14,209 nucleotides of DNA from Abditibacteriota bacterium (lineage in GTDB: Bacteria; Armatimonadota; UBA5829), in NCBI GenBank assembly GCA_017958015.1, contig JAGDDM010000295.1, forward strand, positions 1-14,209, given 5' to 3'. Below the pieces are notes generated by a model. It ran no database searches and was not told where the DNA came from. It saw only the letters and a list, made by a program, of their open reading frames with translations. Shown piece after piece: positions 1-5,941 of the stretch. The translations under genes were made by a program, and so were the position numbers. Position 1 is the stretch's first letter; each line of letters starts with the position of its first letter.

Positions 1-1
1 G

Positions 2-658
2 ATTAGCGGCGACGACCCCATGAAGCCCTTCGGAGACAGAAAGCGCATCGGCGGCCCAAAGCATGTCGGCGACAAAACGGACATACACGGCATCGACGAA
101 ACCGTCTTTGAGTACAAGGGCAAACTCTACACCGTCTACTCCGGCTTCGACGGCGGAAGCCCCTTTCAGCGGCTTTTGATGGCGGAGATGGAGTCCCCCA
201 CCGCGATGAAAGACGGAAAGTGGGTGCCCATTTCCAAGCCGGAATACGACTGGGAACAGCTCAGCGAAAAACCGGTGAACGAGGGCCCCGCGGTTCTCAG
301 GCGAAACGGCAGACTGTACATAATCTACTCCTGCTCCTACGCCGCCAGCGACGATTACCGAATGGGAGTTTTGGAGTTCACCGGCGGCGACATAATGGAT
401 CCCGCCAACTGGAAAAAACATCCGAAACCCATTTTGGTGGGCAGAGGCGAGATGCAGGGCACCGGCCACTGCACCTTCACAACCGACGCGGACGGCGAAG
501 TCTGGTGCGTGTTCCACTGCAACCGGCCCCATTCTCCGGAGCAGCCCTTCGGTTGGGTAAACCGATACCTTTGCCTTCAGCCGGTGGTGTGGGTTGACGA
601 CTTCCCCACCTTAAGCCCGGTTCTCGAAACGCCGAAATATTTCAAATACGAAAAGTAA
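2..658 (+). CDS. Glycoside hydrolase family 43 protein, C-terminal part (5' end outside window)
   Basis: This is the C-terminal portion of a five-bladed beta-propeller glycosidase of family GH43 (arabinofuranosidase, arabinanase or beta-xylosidase type), which trims plant or algal polysaccharide side chains. The frame is open from the left edge with no start, so the gene is cut by the window. Numbering from the first in-window Met (base 20), HGIDETVF carries the likely pKa-modulating Asp26, NEGP carries the likely general acid Glu88 in the usual 'EGP..l..nGrlYiiYS' context, and GTGH carries His150, typical of the propeller centre. The catalytic-base Asp of blade 1 must lie upstream of base 1. 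It ends in a short hydrophilic tail without an added carbohydrate-binding module. The gltX gene starts 21 bp downstream. Family assignment is fairly secure; substrate and cellular location cannot be judged without the N-terminus. Confidence 0.82.
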   Translation: MSGDDPMKPFGDRKRIGGPKHVGDKTDIHGIDETVFEYKGKLYTVYSGFDGGSPFQRLLMAEMESPTAMKDGKWVPISKPEYDWEQLSEKPVNEGPAVLRRNGRLYIIYSCSYAASDDYRMGVLEFTGGDIMDPANWKKHPKPILVGRGEMQGTGHCTFTTDADGEVWCVFHCNRPHSPEQPFGWVNRYLCLQPVVWVDDFPTLSPVLETPKYFKYEK

Positions 659-679
659 TACATATAACGGAGGTAAGAA

Positions 680-2161
680 ATGACTGTACGATTACGATTC
701 GCGCCGTCCCCCACGGGTTCTCCCCACATCGGGAATATCCGCACGGCGGTATTCGACTATCTCTACGCCCGCCACTGCGGCGGCGACTTCATCCTTCGTG
801 TGGAGGACACGGACCGCACCCGCTATCAGGAAGGTTCCCTTGAGGACATGATGACGGGCCTGCGGTGGATGGGTATGCAGTGGGACGAGGGTCCCGACGC
901 CGGCGGCGACAAGGGCCCCTACTTCCAGTCCCAGCGCCTTGAGCTCTACCACAAGTACGCGAAGCGGCTTCTGGATTCCGGCAGAGCATACTACTGCTAC
1001 TGCACCAAGGAGCGGCTTGAGGAGATGCGCAAGGAGCAGGAAGCAAACCATATGCCTCCCGGCTACGACAGAAAGTGCCGGAACCTCACCGAGGAGGAAC
1101 GGGAAGCGGCGGCAAAGGAAAACCCCAACCCCGTCATCCGCTTCGCCATGAAGCGGGAGGGCCGCACCGAGTTCGACGACATCGTCCGGGGCCACGTGGG
1201 CTTCGACAACGAACTTCAGGACGATTTCATCATCATCAAAGCGGACGGATTCCCCACCTACCACTTCGCCTCCATCGTGGACGACCACCTCATGGGCATT
1301 ACCCACGTGGTTCGGGGCGAGGAGTGGCTTTCCTCCGCCCCCAAGCACCTGCAGCTCTACGAAGCCATGGGTTGGGAGCCCCCTGTATGGGTCCATCTGC
1401 CCCTTATTCTGGGCACCGACGGCAAGAAGCTGAGCAAGCGCAGCGGCACCTCCACAACCTTCATCGACTACATGAAGTCCGGCTATCTGCCCGACGCCAT
1501 GCTGAACTTCCTGGCCACCATGGGCTGGTCCAGCGGCGAGGACAGAAAACTCTTCTCCCGGGAGGAGCTCATAAAGGACTTCACCCTTGAGGGCATCACC
1601 AACCACCCGGCCATATTCGACCTGGCGAAACTCAACGACCTTCAGGGCGAGTACGTTCGCATGCTCTCCGTTGAGGAGCTGGCGGACATGCTGGAGCCCA
1701 TTATGGCGGCTGCGGGCTGCGTGAAGCCGGTAAACGGCGACGACCCGAGAGAATATCTTCTCAAAGTTACGGAACTCATTCAGGATAGAATCGTACTTCT
1801 TAATGAGGCTCCCGAAACCGCGAACTATTTCTATACCGACGATTTCGACTATGACCCCAAGGGCGTGCGGAAGCATTTCTCCGCGGACCACGCCGTTGCC
1901 CTTGCCGAGAGGCTGGCGGAAAACCTTGAGGCCGTAAACAACTGGACCCACGACGATATCGAGGCGGCGGTCCGCAAGTCCGCCCACGACCTCGATCTGC
2001 CCAAGGATGCCCTCGCCATCCACGCGGCTCGTCTGGCCACCACCGGCAAAACCGGCGGTCCGGGTCTTTTCGAGCTGATGCTCGTTCTCGGCAAAGATGT
2101 CTGTGTCAAGCGCGTTCGGCGGGCAGGCAACTACTGCGCCGAACTCGCCAAAGGGGAGTAA
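680..2161 (+). CDS. gltX: Glutamate--tRNA ligase (glutamyl-tRNA synthetase)
   Basis: Cytoplasmic class I aminoacyl-tRNA synthetase that activates glutamate with ATP and charges tRNA-Glu. The 493 residues match the usual bacterial length. The N-terminal Rossmann domain begins with the FAPSPTG element and HIGN (residues 16-19), the HIGH-motif equivalent; KLSKR at 250-254 is the KMSKS equivalent. C106, C108, Y129 and C133 form the C-x-C...Y-x3-C pattern of zinc-containing GluRS enzymes. The all-helical anticodon-binding region occupies roughly 330-493. The ATG is preceded by GGAGG at 669-673. The next gene begins 21 bp after the stop, suggesting an operon. It cannot be decided from sequence alone whether the enzyme is discriminating or also charges tRNA-Gln. 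Confidence 0.97.
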   Translation: MTVRLRFAPSPTGSPHIGNIRTAVFDYLYARHCGGDFILRVEDTDRTRYQEGSLEDMMTGLRWMGMQWDEGPDAGGDKGPYFQSQRLELYHKYAKRLLDSGRAYYCYCTKERLEEMRKEQEANHMPPGYDRKCRNLTEEEREAAAKENPNPVIRFAMKREGRTEFDDIVRGHVGFDNELQDDFIIIKADGFPTYHFASIVDDHLMGITHVVRGEEWLSSAPKHLQLYEAMGWEPPVWVHLPLILGTDGKKLSKRSGTSTTFIDYMKSGYLPDAMLNFLATMGWSSGEDRKLFSREELIKDFTLEGITNHPAIFDLAKLNDLQGEYVRMLSVEELADMLEPIMAAAGCVKPVNGDDPREYLLKVTELIQDRIVLLNEAPETANYFYTDDFDYDPKGVRKHFSADHAVALAERLAENLEAVNNWTHDDIEAAVRKSAHDLDLPKDALAIHAARLATTGKTGGPGLFELMLVLGKDVCVKRVRRAGNYCAELAKGE

Positions 2162-2182
2162 TCCCGAAAGGAGTCGGAAACA

Positions 2183-2911
2183 TTGAACTTCGAAATCATT
2201 GACATGTACGTTACTTTCGGTCCTTGGCCCACCACGAGAGCGGAGTCTCCCGCCTCCAAACTGAGCGCGGTGCTGAAAGAACAAAACGTAAAGCAGGGAC
2301 TGGCCATTTCCAGCCTCGGCATTCTTCACAACCACATCGACGGCAACAACGAGACTCTGCGGGTGTGCCAGAACGACCCGCTTCTCACTCCCGTTGCCAC
2401 CATCGACCCGCGAGGCTATTTCGGCAAGGACGGCTACCCCGCCAAGCTGGCGGAACAGGGCTTCAAGATGTTCCGGTTCTTCCCCCAGCTGCAGGAGTGG
2501 ACCGCCGACAACTACGCTTTCGAAGAGGCTCTGGACGAGGTTTGCGAAACGGGCCTTCCGGTGATGATTCGGGCCATGAAAGTGGGCGACCCTTCCACCA
2601 TCGCCCGGAAAGCCGCGGGAAAGAGCAATTTGTTCATTCTCGAGGGCGTCACCTACGACAACATGGCGGAGACCATGGCGGTTATGCGCAAGCACGAAAA
2701 CATCCTGGTTGATACCAGAGGTCTCAAAGTGCCCGCCGCCCTGAAGTTTTTGGTTGACAAAATCGGCGCCGACAGAATCGTGTTCGCTTCCGGCACTCTC
2801 ACGGAGTCGCTGGCGGCGGAGATTAACTACGTTCTGAACGCGGAGATAGACGACGCGGCCCGGGAGAAGATATTCTCCGGCAACGCCAAGCGTGTGATAG
2901 GAGGTCTGTAA
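2183..2911 (+). CDS. Amidohydrolase-fold protein lacking metal ligands (probable pseudoenzyme), first of a pair
   Basis: A 242-residue protein with the layout of a small amidohydrolase-2/COG2159-type TIM barrel: N-terminal strand IIDMYVTFG (5-13), alternating strands and helices, VMIR (127-130), FILEG (151-155), the 'gadRIvFaSG' strand (about 195-204) and a closing helix with AREKIFSGNAKR. In active relatives these spots carry an HxH motif, two His and an Asp. Here they read Y9/T11, R130, E154/G155 and G204, so the metal centre appears lost. The start is TTG at 2183, with GGAG about 10 nt upstream; no ATG fits better. It lies 21 bp after gltX and its TAA overlaps the next gene's ATG by one base (TAATG). 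The fold call rests on motif spacing read by eye. Function unknown; a structural, scaffolding or binding role is possible. Confidence 0.75.
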   Translation: MNFEIIDMYVTFGPWPTTRAESPASKLSAVLKEQNVKQGLAISSLGILHNHIDGNNETLRVCQNDPLLTPVATIDPRGYFGKDGYPAKLAEQGFKMFRFFPQLQEWTADNYAFEEALDEVCETGLPVMIRAMKVGDPSTIARKAAGKSNLFILEGVTYDNMAETMAVMRKHENILVDTRGLKVPAALKFLVDKIGADRIVFASGTLTESLAAEINYVLNAEIDDAAREKIFSGNAKRVIGGL

Positions 2912-3666
2912 TGGCGATTATTGACGTTCATTCCGAGATAGGCTCCACACCTCTCTGGGGCGTGGCGTACACCGACAAGCATTTGCAGGCAAAGATGCAG
3001 CAGTACGGCGTGGAATACAGTCTTGTATCCTCCACCGTGGGCAACTCCTGCGACTTCGTCCGGGGCAACATGCAGCTCAGCCGCCTGATTGCCGGCCAGA
3101 AGAACCTCCGGGGCTGCTACATCGTGAACCCCAACTACACGGAACAGTCCCAGAAGGAGTTCCGCACCTACATGACCGCCGACAACGCCGCGGCCATCGT
3201 CCTCACCTCCGGCCGAAAGAACATCTACGTCACCATCGCTGAGGTCGAGGAACTGCTGAACGCTTACAGACGGTTCCTGAAGCCGGTTTTCCTCTACGTG
3301 CCCAACAAAGCGGCGGCTCTGGCGGCAAACGACATCGCCAAGGCCTTCCCCAACATGAAGTTCATCCTGCTTTCCATGGGCGGCGACGACTGGCGGATTC
3401 CCATCGTGTTGGCGGAGCGGACCCTGAATCTCATTCCCGAGATTTCCGGCTCCTTCTCCCCCGACAAGGTGAAGTTCGCCGTTGACAGAATCGGCTCCCA
3501 CAGAATAGTTTACGGAAGCGGTCTGCCCTACGTGGACCCCTCTTCCATCATCGCCCTTGTTGAGGACGCGGACATTTCCGAAGCGGACAAGCGGAACATC
3601 TTCGCCGGCACCGCCCGGAGACTTTTCAAACTCAGCCCGCCCATCAACATCAACATCAACGAATAA
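2911..3666 (+). CDS. Amidohydrolase-fold protein with degenerate metal site, second of a pair
   Basis: A 251-residue partner of the preceding gene with the same layout: N-terminal AIIDVHSEIG (2-11), PVFLYVP (125-131), KFILLSMGG (150-158), a 'HRIVYGSGLPY' strand (197-207) and a helix with ADKRNIFAGTARRLF. Only the first His of the normal HxH motif survives (H7; the second is E9). The usual His after strand 5 is Y129, the next His is S155, and the catalytic Asp of the 'GSD' element is G204. The C-terminus ends in a short Ile-Asn alternating tail. The ATG at 2911 shares one base with the upstream stop and has AGGAGG just before it, implying translational coupling and matched expression. trxA follows 11 bp later. 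This looks like a diverged paralogue of its neighbour; a heterodimer is an inference. No function is recognised. Confidence 0.75.
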   Translation: MAIIDVHSEIGSTPLWGVAYTDKHLQAKMQQYGVEYSLVSSTVGNSCDFVRGNMQLSRLIAGQKNLRGCYIVNPNYTEQSQKEFRTYMTADNAAAIVLTSGRKNIYVTIAEVEELLNAYRRFLKPVFLYVPNKAAALAANDIAKAFPNMKFILLSMGGDDWRIPIVLAERTLNLIPEISGSFSPDKVKFAVDRIGSHRIVYGSGLPYVDPSSIIALVEDADISEADKRNIFAGTARRLFKLSPPINININE

Positions 3667-3677
3667 GGAGAAAATAA

Positions 3678-4001
3678 ATGGCAAAACAGATTAACGCCGA
3701 GGATTTCGACACTATCATCACCGGCAGCGACGTTCCGGTAATGCTGGACCTTTGGGCCCCCTGGTGCGGCCCCTGCAAGGCTCTTGGCCCCACCATCGAC
3801 GCCATCGCCGAGGAATACGAGGGCAAGGCTCAGGTCTGCAAACTCAACATCGACGAAGGCGCCAACGGCGAGATAGCCATGCGCTACGGCGTCGCCAGCA
3901 TCCCCACTCTGCTCTTCTTTAAGGGCGGCGAGCTCAAGGACCGCATCGTTGGCCTCCACCCCAAGGACGCCATCACCGAAAAGCTCTCCGACCTCCTCTG
4001 A
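3678..4001 (+). CDS. trxA: Thioredoxin
   Basis: Small cytoplasmic dithiol oxidoreductase that reduces disulfides in target proteins and is recycled by thioredoxin reductase. The 107 residues match classical thioredoxins. The active site WCGPC is at residues 29-33 within the WAPWCGPCK context, and the cis-proline is P76 in SIPT. There is no signal peptide, consistent with a cytoplasmic thioredoxin rather than a membrane-tethered maturation protein. The ATG is preceded by AAGGAG within the 11-bp gap after the upstream gene. The stop (TGA, 3999-4001) is one base before the dtd start, so the two are almost certainly co-translated. Confidence 0.96.
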   Translation: MAKQINAEDFDTIITGSDVPVMLDLWAPWCGPCKALGPTIDAIAEEYEGKAQVCKLNIDEGANGEIAMRYGVASIPTLLFFKGGELKDRIVGLHPKDAITEKLSDLL

Positions 4002-4002
4002 C

Positions 4003-4449
4003 ATGATAGCCGTAATCCAGCGGGTGCTCTCCGCCTCGGTGACAATCGACGGCGAGGAGCATTCCGCCATAGGCAAGGGACTCCTTGTTCTGCTGGGAGT
4101 GAAAAAAGGCGACACCTCCGCCGAGGCGAAGTATCTGGCGGACAAAACCGCGGATTTGCGCGTGTTCGAGGACGAGGCGGGGAAAATGAACCTGTCCGTA
4201 AGCGATACAGGCGGCGAGATAATGGTGGTTTCCCAATTCACGCTGCTGGCCGACTGCTCCAAAGGCAGACGGCCCGCCTTCACCGACGCCGCTCCTCCCG
4301 CCGAAGCGATTCCCCTCTATGAGGAATACATATCCCTCCTGCGGGATAAAGGATTTAACGTACAAACCGGCGTTTTCGGAGCCGACATGCTTGTGGCTCT
4401 TCAAAACGACGGCCCCGTAACCGTACTTTTGAAAAAAAACAATGATTGA
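4003..4449 (+). CDS. dtd: D-aminoacyl-tRNA deacylase
   Basis: Homodimeric proofreading enzyme that hydrolyses D-aminoacyl-tRNAs (and Gly-tRNA-Ala in many bacteria). The 148-residue length is standard. Both family signatures are present: SQFTL (77-81) and NDGPVT (135-140), whose Gly-Pro forms the chirality-selective cross-subunit element. The chosen start is the ATG at 4003, giving the canonical N-terminus MIAVIQRV; an in-frame ATG at 3949 lies inside trxA and adds no family sequence. There is no clear Shine-Dalgarno and the start is one base after the trxA stop, suggesting translation by re-initiation. The end overlaps the next gene by 8 nt, and a run of eight A residues (4432-4439) sits just before that overlap. 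Confidence 0.95.
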   Translation: MIAVIQRVLSASVTIDGEEHSAIGKGLLVLLGVKKGDTSAEAKYLADKTADLRVFEDEAGKMNLSVSDTGGEIMVVSQFTLLADCSKGRRPAFTDAAPPAEAIPLYEEYISLLRDKGFNVQTGVFGADMLVALQNDGPVTVLLKKNND

Positions 4450-5071
4450 TTTCGTAAAAACCGTAGTGGGCGCTCTGGAAGCCAACTGCTACGTCATTTG
4501 GGACACGGACACCATGGAAGGTGCCGTAATCGACCCCGGCGGCGACGTCGAGGACATCGCGGAGATAGTTGAGGAAAAGGGTATCACGGTGAAGTACATT
4601 CTCCTGACCCACGCCCACTTTGACCACACCCACGGCGCGGGCGAGCTGGAAGAAAAGTACAACGCCCCCATCGCCATATCTCCCGAGGAAAGCTTTTTGA
4701 TTCACGACGATCTCGGGCTCCTCATGTACTACGGCGACGAGAAGTATATCCCCGTCGAGCCGAAGATTGACCTTCACGACGGAGACGTTCTGGACCTCGG
4801 CAACTCCAAGATAGAAGTCATAGCCACCCCGGGACACTCCAAGGGCGGTGTGTGCTTCGGCACCGACGCGGGCGTATTCTGCGGAGACACCATCTTCGCC
4901 GGCTCCGTCGGCAGATGCGACCTGCCCGGCGGAAGTATGCAGGAACTGGTTGAATCCGCCGCCAAACAAATTCTCACCATGAAGGACGATGTTGTGCTCC
5001 ACCCGGGACACGGACCGGACACCACCGTGGGGCGCGAGAGGATGAGTAATCCTTATCTCGCGGGATTATAG
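4442..5071 (+). CDS. Metallo-beta-lactamase-fold hydrolase, YcbL/glyoxalase II-like
   Basis: A 209-residue cytoplasmic binuclear metal hydrolase of the hydroxyacylglutathione-hydrolase-like (YcbL/GloB) group, which cleaves thioester adducts such as S-lactoyl-thiols. Ligands are all visible: THAHFDH (H57, H59, D61, H62), GHSKGG (H132), GDTIF (D149) and PGHGPDT (H190). The 'GSVGRCDLPGG' segment (155-164) and the terminal ER..NPYL element are typical of this group, and the length fits the short YcbL type rather than full GloB, which has an extra helical C-terminal domain. The ATG lies 8 nt inside dtd without a recognisable Shine-Dalgarno, so it is probably translationally coupled. It is the last gene of the left operon, followed by a hairpin and terminator. 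The exact thiol substrate cannot be told. Confidence 0.9.
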   Translation: MIDFVKTVVGALEANCYVIWDTDTMEGAVIDPGGDVEDIAEIVEEKGITVKYILLTHAHFDHTHGAGELEEKYNAPIAISPEESFLIHDDLGLLMYYGDEKYIPVEPKIDLHDGDVLDLGNSKIEVIATPGHSKGGVCFGTDAGVFCGDTIFAGSVGRCDLPGGSMQELVESAAKQILTMKDDVVLHPGHGPDTTVGRERMSNPYLAGL

Positions 5072-5099
5072 TTTTTGCGTCGCCTTGCGGCGGCGAAAA
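5072..5099 (+). other. Stem-loop immediately after the metallo-hydrolase stop
   Basis: A 7-bp stem CGTCGCC/GGCGGCG (5078-5084 with 5089-5095, one G-U wobble) with a TTGC loop. It is flanked by TTTTT (5072-5076) on the left and AAAA (5096-5099) on the right, which can extend the stem with one bulge. No U-run follows it, so it is not itself a convincing intrinsic terminator; it may protect the mRNA 3' end upstream of the real terminator at 5138. Confidence 0.4.
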
Positions 5100-5111
5100 C
5101 CCATCGTCACC

Positions 5112-5158
5112 CGACGGCCGAACGGCACAAAAAAAATCCGCCCCTAAGGGCGGTATTT
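5112..5158 (+). repeat. Terminator-bearing direct repeat, copy 1
   Basis: From CGACGGC at 5112 through ACGGCAC, an A-run, the CCGCCC-CTAA-GGGCGG hairpin and TATTT. The same series recurs at 5895-5938, differing only in a few spacer bases and the A-run length (8 versus 6). The shared part includes sequence beyond the hairpin, so the similarity is not only convergence on terminator structure. Confidence 0.7.
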
Positions 5159-5161
5159 TTG
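5129..5161. terminator. Bidirectional intrinsic terminator (repeat copy 1)
   Basis: Perfect 6-bp stem CCGCCC (5138-5143) and GGGCGG (5148-5153) with a CTAA loop. On the + strand it is followed by TATTTTT, ending the gltX-to-hydrolase operon. On the - strand it is followed by A and a run of eight T residues, ending the PEP-CTERM gene. It sits between the convergent ends of those transcripts. Confidence 0.85.
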
Positions 5162-5170
5162 TATATTAAA

Positions 5171-5794
5171 TTACTTCCGGATTCTTCTCTTCATACCCAT
5201 GAGAGAAACAAGACCCATAGCCGCGTAGGCATAGGTGGCCGGTTCGGGAACAACGGTTTCCTCTTCCGGATCCGGGGCTCCGAGAGTGAATGCCACGCTT
5301 CCGGAAGCGCCGGGATTAACGACAATATCTCCGTATTCGAAACCGCTGAATGTTATCACGCCCACAGTAGTGGGAGTATCACCGTAACCGTAGTCGGGCA
5401 AAATATCCGCCGGTGTGAAAGTGTACACGCCCGGTCCGTTAAAAGGAACGCCGTACGTCAAAAAGTTAAAGATTTCGTCCTGGACAGTGAAGAACAACGT
5501 GGTGTTGTCTCTGTACGTAAGTCCGCCGTTTTCGAAACCGCCGATGGTGAGGGTAAACGGTTCGTTGGGATCGTAGAGCCAATTGTTGACGGTTTGGCCC
5601 ATGACCCAGAAATTCGGCTCACTTTGCGCGAACTCATTCACGAAATCGATATCGAACGAGGCGGGGCCGGTCTCGGTGAGTTGATAATCTTGCGGCTTCG
5701 CGTAAGGAAGATTCCAATCGGTCACGGTGACATCCGCGGAAGCGGACAGGGCCGCCATCACCGCGAGAACCATACAGAATATAAACTTTTTCAT
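5171..5794 (-). CDS. Secreted PEP-CTERM sorting-domain protein
   Basis: A 207-residue exported protein of unknown function. It has a Sec signal peptide (MKKF..., hydrophobic core about 4-17, probable cleavage after ASA at 18-20). A mature body rich in Gly, Thr, Phe and acidic residues, probably beta-rich, follows. The C-terminal PEP-CTERM signal comprises VPEP (182-185), a hydrophobic helix (about 188-200) and a basic tail KRRIRK. In known systems this signal is recognised by an exosortase (EpsH/Xrt), which removes the tail during export to the cell surface or extracellular matrix; no exosortase is in the window. The start has an exceptionally strong AAGGAGGTGA Shine-Dalgarno and a consensus promoter. 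It is monocistronic between two terminators. The middle domain matches no family I recognise. Confidence 0.88.
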   Translation of the reverse strand: MKKFIFCMVLAVMAALSASADVTVTDWNLPYAKPQDYQLTETGPASFDIDFVNEFAQSEPNFWVMGQTVNNWLYDPNEPFTLTIGGFENGGLTYRDNTTLFFTVQDEIFNFLTYGVPFNGPGVYTFTPADILPDYGYGDTPTTVGVITFSGFEYGDIVVNPGASGSVAFTLGAPDPEEETVVPEPATYAYAAMGLVSLMGMKRRIRK

Positions 5795-5828
5795 GGTTTT
5801 TCACCTCCTTTCCGCTCGGGATACCTTT

Positions 5829-5857
5829 ATTTTACTCTCCGTCCCTTTGTTTGTCAA
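5829..5857 (-). promoter_or_regulatory. Promoter of the PEP-CTERM gene
   Basis: On the - strand, TTGACA (5857-5852), a 17-bp spacer and TAAAAT (5834-5829): consensus -35, optimal spacing and a 5/6 -10 match. Predicted transcription start is near 5822, giving a leader of roughly 27 nt that contains the AAGGAGGTGA ribosome-binding site. Confidence 0.8.
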
Positions 5858-5894
5858 TGGACTTGCGGATGACATAAAAATGTTTTTTCTTTCG

Positions 5895-5938
5895 CGACGG
5901 CTCACGGCACAAAAAATCCGCCCCTAAGGGCGGTATTT
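5895..5938 (+). repeat. Terminator-bearing direct repeat, copy 2
   Basis: Second copy of the element at 5112-5158, in the same orientation: CGACGGC, ACGGCAC (5904-5910), six A residues, then the identical 16-base hairpin and TATTT. Together the two copies bracket the PEP-CTERM gene. Confidence 0.7.
5911..5938 (-). terminator. Intrinsic terminator after the phosphoesterase gene (repeat copy 2)
   Basis: On the - strand, stem CCGCCC/GGGCGG (5933-5928 with 5923-5918), loop TTAG, then A and six T residues (5916-5911). It begins only a few bases after the phosphoesterase stop. In the + direction the T-tract is broken (TATTTCG), so termination there would be weak. Confidence 0.85.
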
Positions 5939-5941
5939 CGT

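Noticed and set aside
640..668. Possible + strand promoter for gltX (TTTCAA, 17-bp spacer, TATAAC)
   Set aside because: The -35 is a poor match and the transcription start would fall on the Shine-Dalgarno, leaving no usable leader.
692..2695. A 667-codon open frame on the - strand opposite gltX and the first amidohydrolase-like gene
   Set aside because: It spans two well-supported genes and their junction, has no recognisable domains, and is explained by G+C-rich codon use leaving the antisense frame free of stops.
5102..5120. Small CGTC/GACG inverted repeat before the first terminator
   Set aside because: Only 4 bp of stem in G+C-rich sequence; expected by chance.
5075..5872. A 265-codon + strand open frame across the terminator and the PEP-CTERM gene
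   Set aside because: It runs through a terminator hairpin and is antisense to a gene with signal peptide, PEP-CTERM tail, promoter and strong ribosome-binding site.
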